From Desmodus rotundus (taxonomy: Eukaryota > Chordata > Mammalia > Chiroptera > Phyllostomidae), in NCBI RefSeq assembly GCF_022682495.2, contig NC_071392.1, forward strand, positions 108,490,896 through 108,554,895: 64,000 bases of DNA. The letters run 5' to 3'. Positions 55,491 through 64,000 of this stretch are shown here, piece after piece. The translations under genes were made by a program, and so were the position numbers. Below the pieces are notes generated by a model. It was not told the DNA's origin. It ran no database searches and saw nothing but the letters and a program-made list of their open reading frames with translations. Numbering within the stretch: the first letter of the stretch is position 1; each line of letters begins with the position of its first letter.

Positions 55491-56145
55491 TGGGGCAAAA
55501 AAACATACCCTGCTTCTTCCAAGGTGCCATGTGACTTTATTTCTTTTTACCTAAGGAGTCTAGGGACAGGGGTGGCAGTAGCAAATTGTGGTCAGCACAG
55601 TAATTCTGGAACTTTAGGGGACCATAGAGGGAAATGTCATTCCTTGCCATGCCCATGTCCTCAGGATTGTGTTGGGGAGGAATTTTTCCTCTCCTCATTC
55701 TTGTCCTCCATAGTCAATTTCTGGGTCTGTGTCTTAGAATGAACTGTATCCCATTACCAAGGAAGAAACCCCTGACAACCCAGAAAGCTTCTCTGGAGCT
55801 GTTCCTTGTGATTTCTGGAAGCCTTGAGACTTCTGTGCTTGCAGTTGACTGATCACATGCCAAGGCCTGAGAGAGGGATTTCTGGGCCAGAAAATTCTGA
55901 AAATCCCACAGACCCCATGCAGAATTTACTCCTTTCACTGAAGCTTCTCTCTTTTGGGAAATCCCATCATTCTTTGCGGCCACGACTGGAGCCATCACAG
56001 CAGGAAGCTGCCTCTAACTCAGCATCATTAATTACACAAGCACCAATGTTCAGAGCCCCTCACACAGGCTACAGCCCTGCAGGGAAGGTGGTGTGGAAAG
56101 AGGCAGAGGTGGAGGAAGAGAGGGAAACTGGAATGATGACCTCTT
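55491..56145. other. No gene seen; unassigned sequence
   Basis: Overlapping frames of 72-107 codons on both strands show no domain. No nameable repeat. Confidence 0.4.
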
Positions 56146-56149
56146 GATC

Positions 56150-56815
56150 TTTCCCTCTTTATCAGCACCCATATTCTTTCCTTGTCTATTCCTCTTGCCT
56201 CACAAGTCAGCAATCTTAGAAGTCACTATCAATTCTCTCTCATCTATAAGTGATACCCAAGCAACCACTTATCCTCATCTTTTCCATCTTTCTTGCATCT
56301 TTTTTGCCTATCTCCTCTCCAACCTCTCAGCTACTCCCTTGGTCCTGACCCACACCACATTTTACCTGGAACCCAGCAACAGTCTACAAATGTCCTTCTG
56401 GCTTCCAGATATGCGTCCCCACAGTCACAGAGGGAGTGTCTTGACCATGTTCTTCTGCTAAAACTGTCAATGGCTCCTTATTGTTCTGATATAATGTCCA
56501 CACTCTTTTCCTTGGATTACAAGGCCCTGCATGATCTGGCTCATGCTGACTTCTCCAGCCTCATTGCTCTGGTGCCTCTAGGGCCACTGGTCTCCAGTAA
56601 GATTGAATTCCAGTGATGCCTATAGTGTATCTATGGTCTTCTGTCATTTCTTAATGCCTCTCCTTCATCTGAAATACTCATCTACTCTTTCTGTTTAGCT
56701 AATAGTCACTCATCATTCAATACCCACATCAGGGATCACCTCCTTTATTAAACCATTTTCTTCCCTCAATACTTGAAATGGTTACTCCTTTATATCTTTG
56801 TCCTATTCTCAGAAC
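56150..56815 (+). repeat. L2 LINE, 3' part of ORF2 and 3' UTR, plus strand
   Basis: 'cttagaagtcactatcaattctctctc', 'aaactgtcaatggctccttattgttctgatataatgtccacac', 'gattacaaggccctgcatgatctggctcatgctgacttctccagcctcattgctc' and 'cacatcagggatcacctcctttattaaaccattttcttccc' are the L2 3' region in correct order. The 122- and 107-codon frames here are L2 remnants, not host genes. Confidence 0.95.
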
Positions 56816-57498
56816 ATAGGAGGCTAAATGGTTGCAATAAAAACTCAGTTCTTGTAGCAAAGAGTGAAGCTGGAAACTCATGGATAGCATGGAAGAATTG
56901 GTCTCTAGTGAACCCCACTTGCTAGCAGGTCAACGGAGTTCCTTGACAACAACCCTTTGAACAAACCACCAAGAACTGCTTTTTTTTTTTTTTTTTTTTT
57001 TGCAGAGAAAATAAAACTCTCTCCTTTACCTAGTACACACATAGAAGAATTCTGCCCAGATGACCTACTGAGCAAGGAGTGATCAGGAAGACACCGGTAC
57101 TCCTAGAAACCGCTGGTTGGAATTTCTTGTTCAAGTATGGGAGCAGAGGGAGGCACAGATGCCTGGGCCCACTCCAACTGGTGCACAGCTGGTCCTCAGT
57201 GGTGCCTTCTTTCTTGGGGATTCTCCATCATTTGCATGCCATTTGCACGTGACCTCCCACTACCAAGACTTAGCTTATCCATGCTCATCCTCAGGAGCAC
57301 ACCTTTGTTTCTCTTTTTCCTTTCTGAAGGCACCTGGCAATTTGACATGATCATTTCACCTCAAGAAACCAAGATGTATGGGAAAGAAATCCTCTTAAAT
57401 GCTGGGAATTTGTGGCCAGTGCTTTTGGAAAGACAGAGGATAACTAATGCTGTGAGGTGGTTTTCTAGGATCTACCTTCTTTTATATTAACACTACTA
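56816..57498. other. No gene seen; contains a (T)22 tract
   Basis: Homopolymer T at 56980-57001, followed by 'gcagagaaaataaaactctctcc'. The T run could be the reverse-strand tail of a retroelement, but no element body is recognisable on either side. Frames up to 117 codons (57137-57490) have no domain. Confidence 0.45.
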
Positions 57499-58373
57499 TG
57501 TTTTTTACAACACCACCTCTGACACCAAACATGTGGGCTTTTTTCTCATCCCAACCAATTTTCCAGACATCAACTGGGTGTCCTACAACTCAGCTCAGTT
57601 CTGACACTAACTATGCAGAGTCAGCACAGGCACCACAAGGAAAGGGCTCAGTCTCACAGACTGTCCCCAATTTGGATGCCAATCACAATTCTTGGCTGCA
57701 TGTACTTCTGACCCACCAGCTCTAAAGCCAGGGAGACATGGTTCCTACAATCCCAATTCTTGGGTTCACTTATTTGCTAGAACAACTCACAGAACTCAGA
57801 AAAATAATTTACTTTTACCAGTTTGTAAAGACACAACTCATGAACGATCAAATAGAAGAGATGCTTAGGGCAAGGTATCAAGAGAGGGGCAAGGAATTTC
57901 CATGACCTCTCTTGGACCTTCCCAGAACCTTGATGTGTCCACCAATCCAGAAGCACTCAAATCTCATTGTTTAGGGTGTTTATGGAGGTTCCATTACACA
58001 GACATAATTGCTTAAATCATTGGGCATTGACAAAGAAACTCAGCCTTTTTTCACTTTCCAGAGTTCAGGGGTTCGGGCTGAAAATTTCAACCCTTTTATT
58101 ATGACTTGGTCATTCTGGGGACAGTTCCCATCCTGAAGAGAGGGACCCCCGCCACCTGTCATCTCGTTAACGTACAAAAAAAATACTCATCACCTTGGAG
58201 ATTTCAAGGGTCTTAGAAGCTCTTGTGTCAGGAACCAGGGACTAAAACCAAATATTATAGGAAAAAGTAATTCACCCTGATTACTCAGGAAATTACAAAA
58301 GTGTTAGGAGCTTTGTGCCAGAACTGGGCATAAAGAAAAAAATTTGTATTTCTTGCTTCATCACAACATCACA
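57499..58373. mobile_element. ERVL-class solo LTR (MER21-like; family uncertain)
   Basis: From 'tgttttttacaacaccacctctgacaccaaacatgtggg' to 'cttgcttcatcacaacatcaca'. Internal landmarks 'gctagaacaactcacagaactcag', 'tttaccagtttgtaaag', 'gaagagatgcttagggcaaggtatc', 'catgacctctcttggacc', 'cataattgcttaaatcattgggcattg' and 'ggagctttgtgccagaactgggc' are those of a common placental LTR. TG...CA ends are compatible with both orientations; no target duplication is seen. Confidence 0.7.
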
Positions 58374-58820
58374 GATGCATCCTTGGAGCTTGGTGAATTC
58401 AGTCTCCTGCTCTGCAGAATTTGGGTGATACTTTTCTATTTTCCTCCCCCCATACATGAAACAGTAGATTCCAAGTGAGGGGAAAGCAGGCATCTCCCAA
58501 CTTTCTTCCAGTTGGGAGCCTAGATGCTAACTCAGAGGTGCCTTCCTTGTGGAGAAGCAGACCAGGAAAGAGGTTTTGGTCTGTCTGTGCTTAATGCTCT
58601 GCAGAACAGCAAAAACCAGCAAAGTCCTTTCCTGGATATCAGATTTCTTGGGGGCTCATTGTCTGAATTGCAGGGTAGGGAAAGGGACTTCTGAGGGAGC
58701 ATGTCATATTTCACTCTAACCAGAGAAGAAAAGGAAACATAAAAGCTGTCATTCTTTCTTTGCCCTCTGTGGCCAGTGCTGTGTCTTACTCACTTCTGCA
58801 GTATGCTGCATGTTCCCAAT
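58374..58820. other. No gene seen; unassigned sequence
   Basis: Short frames only; no nameable repeat between the two LTR-like blocks. Confidence 0.4.
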
Positions 58821-59640
58821 GTTAGTGTAGGTAGTTAGCTCATTATTAATAAAGGAAGGGGGCAAATGGAATTAGATATTAAGCCTAATCTACTGCGGAG
58901 CTGAACTGGACATTAAGCCCGATTTACTAGGAAGCTATAACATTCACAGTTTCTCCAGGGGACAAGTGCATCCACCAGCCTTGGGACTTAATCCTTGAAG
59001 TGGACAGGAAAAATCTCCCCAGGAAACAGCCTGCCCAGTACCAGGATTATCAGGAGGAGAAGAGGAGAAATTCCTCTGCTGAGGCATGTGCAGTAGAAGC
59101 CAAGATGATGAACATAGTGGGGAGGAATCTAGCCTGGGAAAAAGATCAGATTGGTTTTGAGAGGGGTCCAACACAAGTTCAGGAAGGACTGGGAAATAAA
59201 TTGATTAGTATGAAAGAGTGCCTGTTCTTTCCCAAGCCCAAGATAATGTAATCAAAACTTAACAAAGAACTCTCTCAGTAGCATGTGCTCACTCGTTCAT
59301 TCGCGTGTTCTCTCTGCACAGCAGCCACGTGGGTGTGGCAGTGGCGTGGGTCCAAGCACGGGCTCCAAGTGTGGGCCCAAGTGCAGGCCCGAGTGCTGGT
59401 CTGGGTACAGCAATGCACAGATGGCTGCGGCACAGCTGGGAACAGAGAATAAGCTTGCCATATGGGGACAGAGACTGAACTGGACTAAGCATTGGCATAG
59501 ACTAAAGCAATGACACAATTTCTGGACTCTAGCTGTTCTTCTGGGCTTGATGAAGATAAGGCTGGACTTCTACCACAGCAGCACAGAAATGAGACATGGG
59601 GCACCTGAGGGCAGTCTTTTATTTCTACTCCAATAAATCT
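58821..59640 (+). mobile_element. Possible class I-like LTR
   Basis: Begins near 'tgttagtgtaggtagttagc'. A GC-rich segment at 59300-59410 ('cacgtgggtgtggcagtggcgtgggtccaagcacgggc') is followed by 'ggcagtcttttatttctactccaataaatcttaccactac', arranged like the U3-R boundary and poly(A) signal of a class I LTR. The adjacent imperfect repeats 'aagcacgggctcc', 'aagtgtgggccc', 'aagtgcaggcccg' form a short decamer-like array. No target duplication or exact 3' edge is found. Confidence 0.4.
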
Positions 59641-60369
59641 TACCACTACACCTCATCCTCCCATGCATCGGTCATGAAAATGCTTTTCTCGTGACTCTGT
59701 GGAAGAGCCCTATTTCCACCGAGGGCTGTGGCTTCTGATCTCACCTGGCTCTTCTTGCCCCATTTCCTCCTAGGTCTGGTCATCCTGGAAGAATCTTGTT
59801 GGATGATCCAATTCTGATACCCATGCAGCCTTCTCCAGGTGTGACTGAGAGGCTCTCCAAAATAAAGGAGAACTTGGTTCTTCAAAATCATCTGACATTG
59901 ACTGTGGACTTGATATATCTGCCATCTCATTAGAAGTCATGCATTTCTCTAAGACTAGTTTACAAAAATCATCCCCTTAAAGGTGTTTCTTTACTCATGA
60001 TTGGAATTAAAACCTCTCATGATGACTCAGGAGTTGTTTCAAGAAGATCAGAAGTTAGATTTGGGGATTTATAAAATCATTTCTGGGCTGTAACTGCCAG
60101 TGAAATAACAAATGTGAAAGGGGAGGAATATTAAAGTAGTGAGAAGGGAACTGATTTTCCGGAAGTCATGTCTTGAGTCCAGGGAAAGCAAACAACCTAG
60201 GAAAGAAGGATCAGGGGCTGAAAACGGCTGCTAGTCTAGAGGTTGAGGTGGGGCAAGTGGGGGTGTAACTTAGGACAGGAAGAGAATGGGAGTGCATAGA
60301 AAGGAAGAGACAACCTGGGCACTCAAGGAGTGAGGTGTCAGGGAAGGGTACCAGTTCACCTGCATCTGT
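59641..60369. other. No gene seen; unassigned sequence
   Basis: A 94-codon minus frame (59646-59930) has no recognisable domain. No nameable repeat. Confidence 0.4.
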
Positions 60370-60545
60370 GACTAACCCTAGTACAGCATCTCCTATTTAC
60401 TAAGAGCAGACATTGTGTTTTTAAGGACCTAATTCAACCAATCTTCAAAAAAGCCTTTGAAGTAGGAAGAAGTGCAGTTAAAACTTGACCTCAGGGCTTT
60501 CTGACCCTTGTGCAAGAACTCTACTGCATTATTCACGTTGCCCTT
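60370..60545 (-). repeat. MIR fragment, minus strand, degraded
   Basis: 'ctcctatttactaagagcagacattgtg', 'caaccaatcttcaaaaaagcctttgaagtagg' and 'tgcaagaactctactgcattattc' keep the order of antisense MIR. Confidence 0.6.
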
Positions 60546-60924
60546 TCTTAAGGTTGCAGGTATTTAAACCCAAGTATTTACAGTTTCAAAAACTCAGTGA
60601 TTTTTTTTTTTTTGGTTTGCATGATAAATGCTACAAATATCAGTTTTCATAATAGGAAGAAATCCGCTTTTACTTTATTAACAGCATCACTAACCATTTA
60701 TTGATTTTTAAAAGGGAAAGTAGAAAAAAACAGATGTTGCAATTAAGTCCCATTGGAGGGTTGATATACTCACTTCTATGGGAATGAGAGTGATTGAAAA
60801 TAAGAGTCAGACATGGAGAATAAGAGATCTTGGTGTTTGCAATTGAAGGGTCACGAGGGACAGCCAGAGCAAATTAAGGCTCGCCCTTTAAGCCTTTAAG
60901 CAACCTCTTTCTTATGTACCTAGA

Positions 60925-61145
60925 TAAAGGAGCATGATACAGGAGAAAGAGCAAAGATTGAAATCCCTAGTCTTTTGCTAACTACATGTGTGACTTTGGG
61001 TAAATTGCTCAAGCTCTGTGATCCTTAGTTTATTCACCTGTACTACTTGATTAATAGTACCGACCCCATGGGGTTTTCTTGAAGACAGAATGGTCATACA
61101 AAGCACAGCAACTGGGACACTCAATGTGTAGTCAATACCTATTGG
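60925..61145 (+). repeat. MIR SINE, plus strand
   Basis: 'gagcaaagattgaaatccctagtcttttgctaactacatgtgtgactttgggtaaattgctcaagctctgtgatccttagtttattcacctgta' and 'tagtaccgaccccatggggttttcttgaagac' give head, core and tail in order. Confidence 0.9.
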
Positions 61146-61901
61146 ATTCTTCTCATTCTCTCCTACCCCTCCCTCTGTTTGGCAGAAGCCTAAAACTTGT
61201 ATTCTTATCAATAGCACAGACATCATGGAGTCCCTGCTTTTAGCTTCTAATGCCTATAACGTACCCTGGAAAATGTATCCTCCTAAAGCCTTGCTCCTAT
61301 TACATAAGGAGGAGAGGGCCACATTTGTCATCATCCAGCTGGTTCCCGAGCCCCCCTTTGAAGGGGTACTGGGAGACTGGGGACAGATTGACAGGTCTTG
61401 GTTTAGATATGGAAAGTAAGACTGCAGGCATGATTTCAGAGGAGACTGTGATATACAAAAAGAGCTTAGATCCTCTTGACGAGACAGTAACAAGATTTGG
61501 GGAATCTGAGACGGGAAAAGGAGTGGGGCAAATGTAAGAGCAGAGAAGAGATCCAGGAGAAATATCAGGCATGCAGCATGCTAAGTTCCTCTTGGAAAAC
61601 ATGATCAAATTGTCTAATATTCAGTTAAGTGTTTTTTCAGTGTTATTTAGATAAACACAACAAACACCTGTTTGTTGAAAGTGAGTTAATATGTAAAATC
61701 TTTGGAACAGTTACTGGCAACATTTATTATTATTATTATCATCATCATCATTAATGTTATTGTTGTACTGTCATTATTATCCAGCCATGCGTTGGGCACA
61801 TGATATTTTGGGGGAGTGAAAGAACTGAGGGAGCGGCAGTGTGCAAAGTGGAGTGCTGCTGTGTGAAAAAGTGGGTTAAACATGTAGGATGTAAGATCAC
61901 A
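61146..61901. other. No gene seen; contains (ATT)n-(ATC)n
   Basis: Trinucleotide run 'attattattattatcatcatcatcatt' at 61725-61752. Overlapping frames at 61225-61608 (64-102 codons) show no domain. Confidence 0.45.
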
Positions 61902-62021
61902 CAGGGTGAGGCAAATGTAGTTGTGAGTATGGGAAACATAGTATATACTTGTATTATTATTTGTTAACTGTTGTATTATTTTCCATACAAACAACTGTAA
62001 ACCTGTGTTTGCCCCACCCTG
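61902..62021 (+). mobile_element. Mariner-type MITE (copy C)
   Basis: Ends 'cagggtgaggcaaatgtagttgtgag' and 'acaactgtaaacctgtgtttgccccaccctg', followed by TA. Same family as the copies at 13745 and 29974 but with a substituted left terminus (several bases missing between 'gtag' and 'ttgtg'). Confidence 0.85.
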
Positions 62022-62648
62022 TATGCAAACTAAACTTAGCTAGTGGAGGCGGAAACTGAGTGTCCAAATTGCTTGGAAAAGTGAAGACACTTGTAATCCT
62101 GAACCCAAGGATGTCTAAGGGACTGGAAGGGACACTGGACCATCATCCAATTTTGGATGGAGGTTTGAACCACTTTCTCTTGATCTTCAAAAGGGAAGGT
62201 GACCAAAGTGAAAATGGGGTCACATCTAATTCCTAGGTCATAAAAGCCTCCAGGACACTCTTACTCTCAAGGTCAAAGCCCAAGGCCTAATGCTACCTCA
62301 TTTGCTCCCCATGACCAAACTTCAGGGTGTGTCGGTGGTCTTGTCCCCATCATGTCCCAGGCACACCGTCTCTAAGCTCTCTGCAGTTCCTCAGTCCTAC
62401 ACCAAGAGCTGCTGACTCTGCATGTTGACACAGGCCATCACCCCAACACCCCGAAGGGCCAGCCCTGCTTCTCTCTGCCCATCCAATCCTGATACTTTCC
62501 CTGGCCCAGCCCAAGCTCCAGCTCAGCAAGAAACCTTTGTTGCCCCTTCAGTCCATCCTCAGCTGGACTCAGTGAAGCTCTCCCACCCTCCCACTCTCTG
62601 CACGTGGCAGTGCAGCTAAGGGGTTCATGACACACCCCAGTTTCAGAA
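62022..62648. other. No gene seen; weak L2-like sequence
   Basis: 'gcctccaggacactcttactctcaaggtcaaagcccaaggcctaatgctacctcatttgctcccc' and 'gtcccaggcacaccgtctctaagc' faintly recall plus-strand L2/L3 coding sequence. Not certain. Confidence 0.4.
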
Positions 62649-62853
62649 CAGGGGTTGGCAAACCTTTCCTGCAAAGGACCAGATGTTAAATATTTCAGGC
62701 TTTGTGTGCCACATACAGTCTCTGTTGTAACTTCTCTGCTCTGGTTGTGTGAACACAGCCATAGACAGTAGGCGAGAAAACGAGCATGGCTGTACTCCAA
62801 TAAAACTTTACTTACTAGAATAGGCTGTTGTGGCTGCAATTTGCCAACCCCTG
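62649..62853 (+). mobile_element. hAT-Charlie nonautonomous element, second copy
   Basis: 'caggggttggcaaacctttcctgcaaaggaccagatgttaaatatttcaggctttgtgtgcc', 'ctgtactccaataaaactttacttac' and 'caatttgccaacccctg' define the same family as the element at 26320. The 154-codon minus frame across it is a shadow of the repeat and its flank. Confidence 0.9.
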
Positions 62854-62989
62854 ACTTAGAAGATAACCCCATGCACAGGGAGAAATGTCCCTTCACTTCC
62901 ATTAGAAATCCTATCCCCAGCCAACCTGCTTTTGACTTTTCTTATTTAATATACTTAAAAATATGTATCTTGAGCATACCCATGAGGAT

Positions 62990-63705
62990 CACTACTGTCA
63001 AAACAAACAAACATAAAATAAGTGTTGGTAAGATGGGAATATATTGGAATCCTTGTACACTGGTGGTAGGAATAGAAAATGGTGTTGCTGCTATGGAAAA
63101 CAGGACGGTAGTTCCTCAAAAAGTTAAAAACAGAGTTACCGTATGGTCCAGAAATTCCACTTCTGAGTATCATCCAGAAGAATGGGAAGCAAGGTCTCAA
63201 AGAGACTCTTGTATGTTTATGTTCACAACATCATTATTTGTGACAGCCGAGGTAGGGACCTAGCCCAAGTGTCCGAGGAGCGAGCGGATGAACAAAACAT
63301 GGTGTGTACATAGAATGAAATATTATTTGGCCTTAAGAAGGAAGGAAGTTTTGACACATGATACGAAACGTATGGACCTTGAAGACATTATGCGGCGTGA
63401 AATAGGCTGGTCACAAAAAGACCAATACCATTTGATTCCACATACATGAATTACCTAGGGTGGCCAAATTCACAGCAACAGAAGTTAGAATGGTGGTTGA
63501 CAGAGGCTGGGGAGAGAAGGGAATGAGAAGTTGTCATCTAATGGGTATAGAGTTTCAGTTTTGCAAGATGGAAAACTTCTGGAGATGGGTTGCACAACAA
63601 TGTGAATTATATTGCACTGTAGACCTAAAAATGGCTAAGATGGTGAATTTTATATTATGTGTATTTTACCATGAGTTTTTAAAAAGTACAGTTGATTGCA
63701 TTAAA
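62990..63705 (+). repeat. L1 3' end (ORF2 C-terminus and 3' UTR), plus strand
   Basis: 'ggaatccttgtacactggtggtaggaatagaaaatgg', 'ccagaaattccacttctgagtatcatcc', 'tatttgtgacagccgaggtagggacc', 'gaatgaaatattatttggcc', 'gaatggtggttgacagaggctgggg' and 'ctaagatggtgaattttatattatgtgtattttacca' give the L1MB/L1M-type 3' end in order, ending in an A-rich tail near 63700. The 140-codon frame from 62841 is L1-derived. Confidence 0.9.
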
Positions 63706-64000
63706 TATTTTACAGGGAAAAAAATAGCTTGACTCAGCTCCTCTGAGCTCACACTACTTTGCTCTGGCTGCCATGCTACATGGATGGGGGCAGTGTGGAG
63801 AGGCATAGAGGAGGTGAAGGCCCTTTGGATGGTCTCCTGCATTGGAGAAACCAGACAGAATGTCTCTTCCCTTCAGCCTTTCCAAAGGAAGACAGACTGT
63901 CCTTTCAGCCTGATCCAATATGGTCATTGCTTCCACTCAGCAGGGGCGGCTCTCCCACGAACTCAGCCGTGGTGTCATTTTGGGATCTGTCATGTCCTAT
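63706..64000. other. No gene seen; unassigned sequence to window end
   Basis: Short non-specific frames only; no nameable repeat. Confidence 0.4.

Noticed and set aside
56093..56616. Two frames of 107-122 codons that look like a secreted or membrane protein
   Set aside because: The DNA matches L2 ORF2/3' UTR landmarks in order.
56980..57001. (T)22 as the tail of a minus-strand retrocopy
   Set aside because: No element or gene-like body can be recognised next to it on either side and no target duplication is seen.
13745..62021. Three spaced copies of a similar hairpin, considered as a CRISPR-like or regulatory repeat series
   Set aside because: The copies are 16-32 kb apart, with TA next to the ends and inverted termini, which is a mariner MITE pattern. 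The context is mammalian.
62438..62902. 154-codon minus-strand frame
   Set aside because: Its N-terminal half is the complement of a hAT-Charlie MITE; the rest has no domain.
62841..63263. 140-codon plus-strand frame
   Set aside because: Most of it lies in an L1 3' end read out of the ORF2 frame.

Overview
The window is mammalian nuclear DNA, most likely from a bat. Two copies of a tRNA-derived SINE of the bat VES type (17264-17475 plus strand; 33956-34168 minus strand) carry an intact A-box/B-box head, a C/T-rich 3' domain and clean target-site duplications. Ancient mammal-wide repeats (MIR, L2, MLT1, MER5A and other hAT-Charlie elements) lie among them. L1 5' UTRs starting at an 'aagatgg' motif, and mariner MITEs with a 'gggcaaaagtaggtttac' terminal repeat, also fit a laurasiatherian, probably yangochiropteran, genome. 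The species call is inference from repeats only. There are no bacterial, plasmid or phage features.

I find no confident protein-coding gene. Nearly all open frames are short and chance-like, or fall in LINE sequence, microsatellites or LTRs. The one host-like exception is a 76-codon minus-strand frame at 45358-45588 with a signal-peptide-like start and a downstream AATAAA. I do not recognise it. The window reads as an intergenic or large-intron segment built of layered transposon insertions.

Layout. 1-9.9 kb: mostly unassigned DNA with a compound GAA/CAA repeat, MIR and L2 relics and an (AT)n tract. 10.3-12.7 kb: a MER5A relic, then a nearly complete HAL1-like ('half-L1') element with 5' UTR, ORF1 remnant and no ORF2. 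It has two tandem, diverged 3' UTRs, and an 18-bp target duplication encloses the whole unit. 13-17 kb: mariner MITE, LTR-like stretch, MER5A with an internal (TG)n, MIRs. 17-20.7 kb: an old degraded L1 broken by a VES SINE, an unassigned block and an opposite-strand L1 3' end. 20.7-32 kb: unassigned stretches plus L2, MIR, hAT, MLT1 and mariner copies. 32.4-34.3 kb: a minus-strand L1 3' end and a plus-strand L1 3' end holding a VES SINE. 34.9-35.25 kb: a MIR split by a small hAT-like element. 35.4-39.6 kb: the most layered locus, an L1 with a 5' UTR whose ORF1 is interrupted by a minus-strand solo LTR (6-bp duplication) and whose ORF2 is interrupted by a younger 5'-truncated L1. The outer L1 stops abruptly at the start of its reverse-transcriptase domain. 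39.7-64 kb: MER5 copies, a tiny third copy of the HAL1-type 3' tail, MLT1, a G-rich purine tract, L2/MIR/L1 relics, two LTR-like blocks, a third mariner MITE, a second Charlie element and a plus-strand L1 3' end.

The nesting gives relative ages: MIR and L2 first, then MLT1 and hAT elements inside them, then lineage-specific L1, HAL1-like, VES and solo-LTR insertions. Repeat family names come from recognised consensus patterns, not a database search. Edges without a stated target duplication are approximate.
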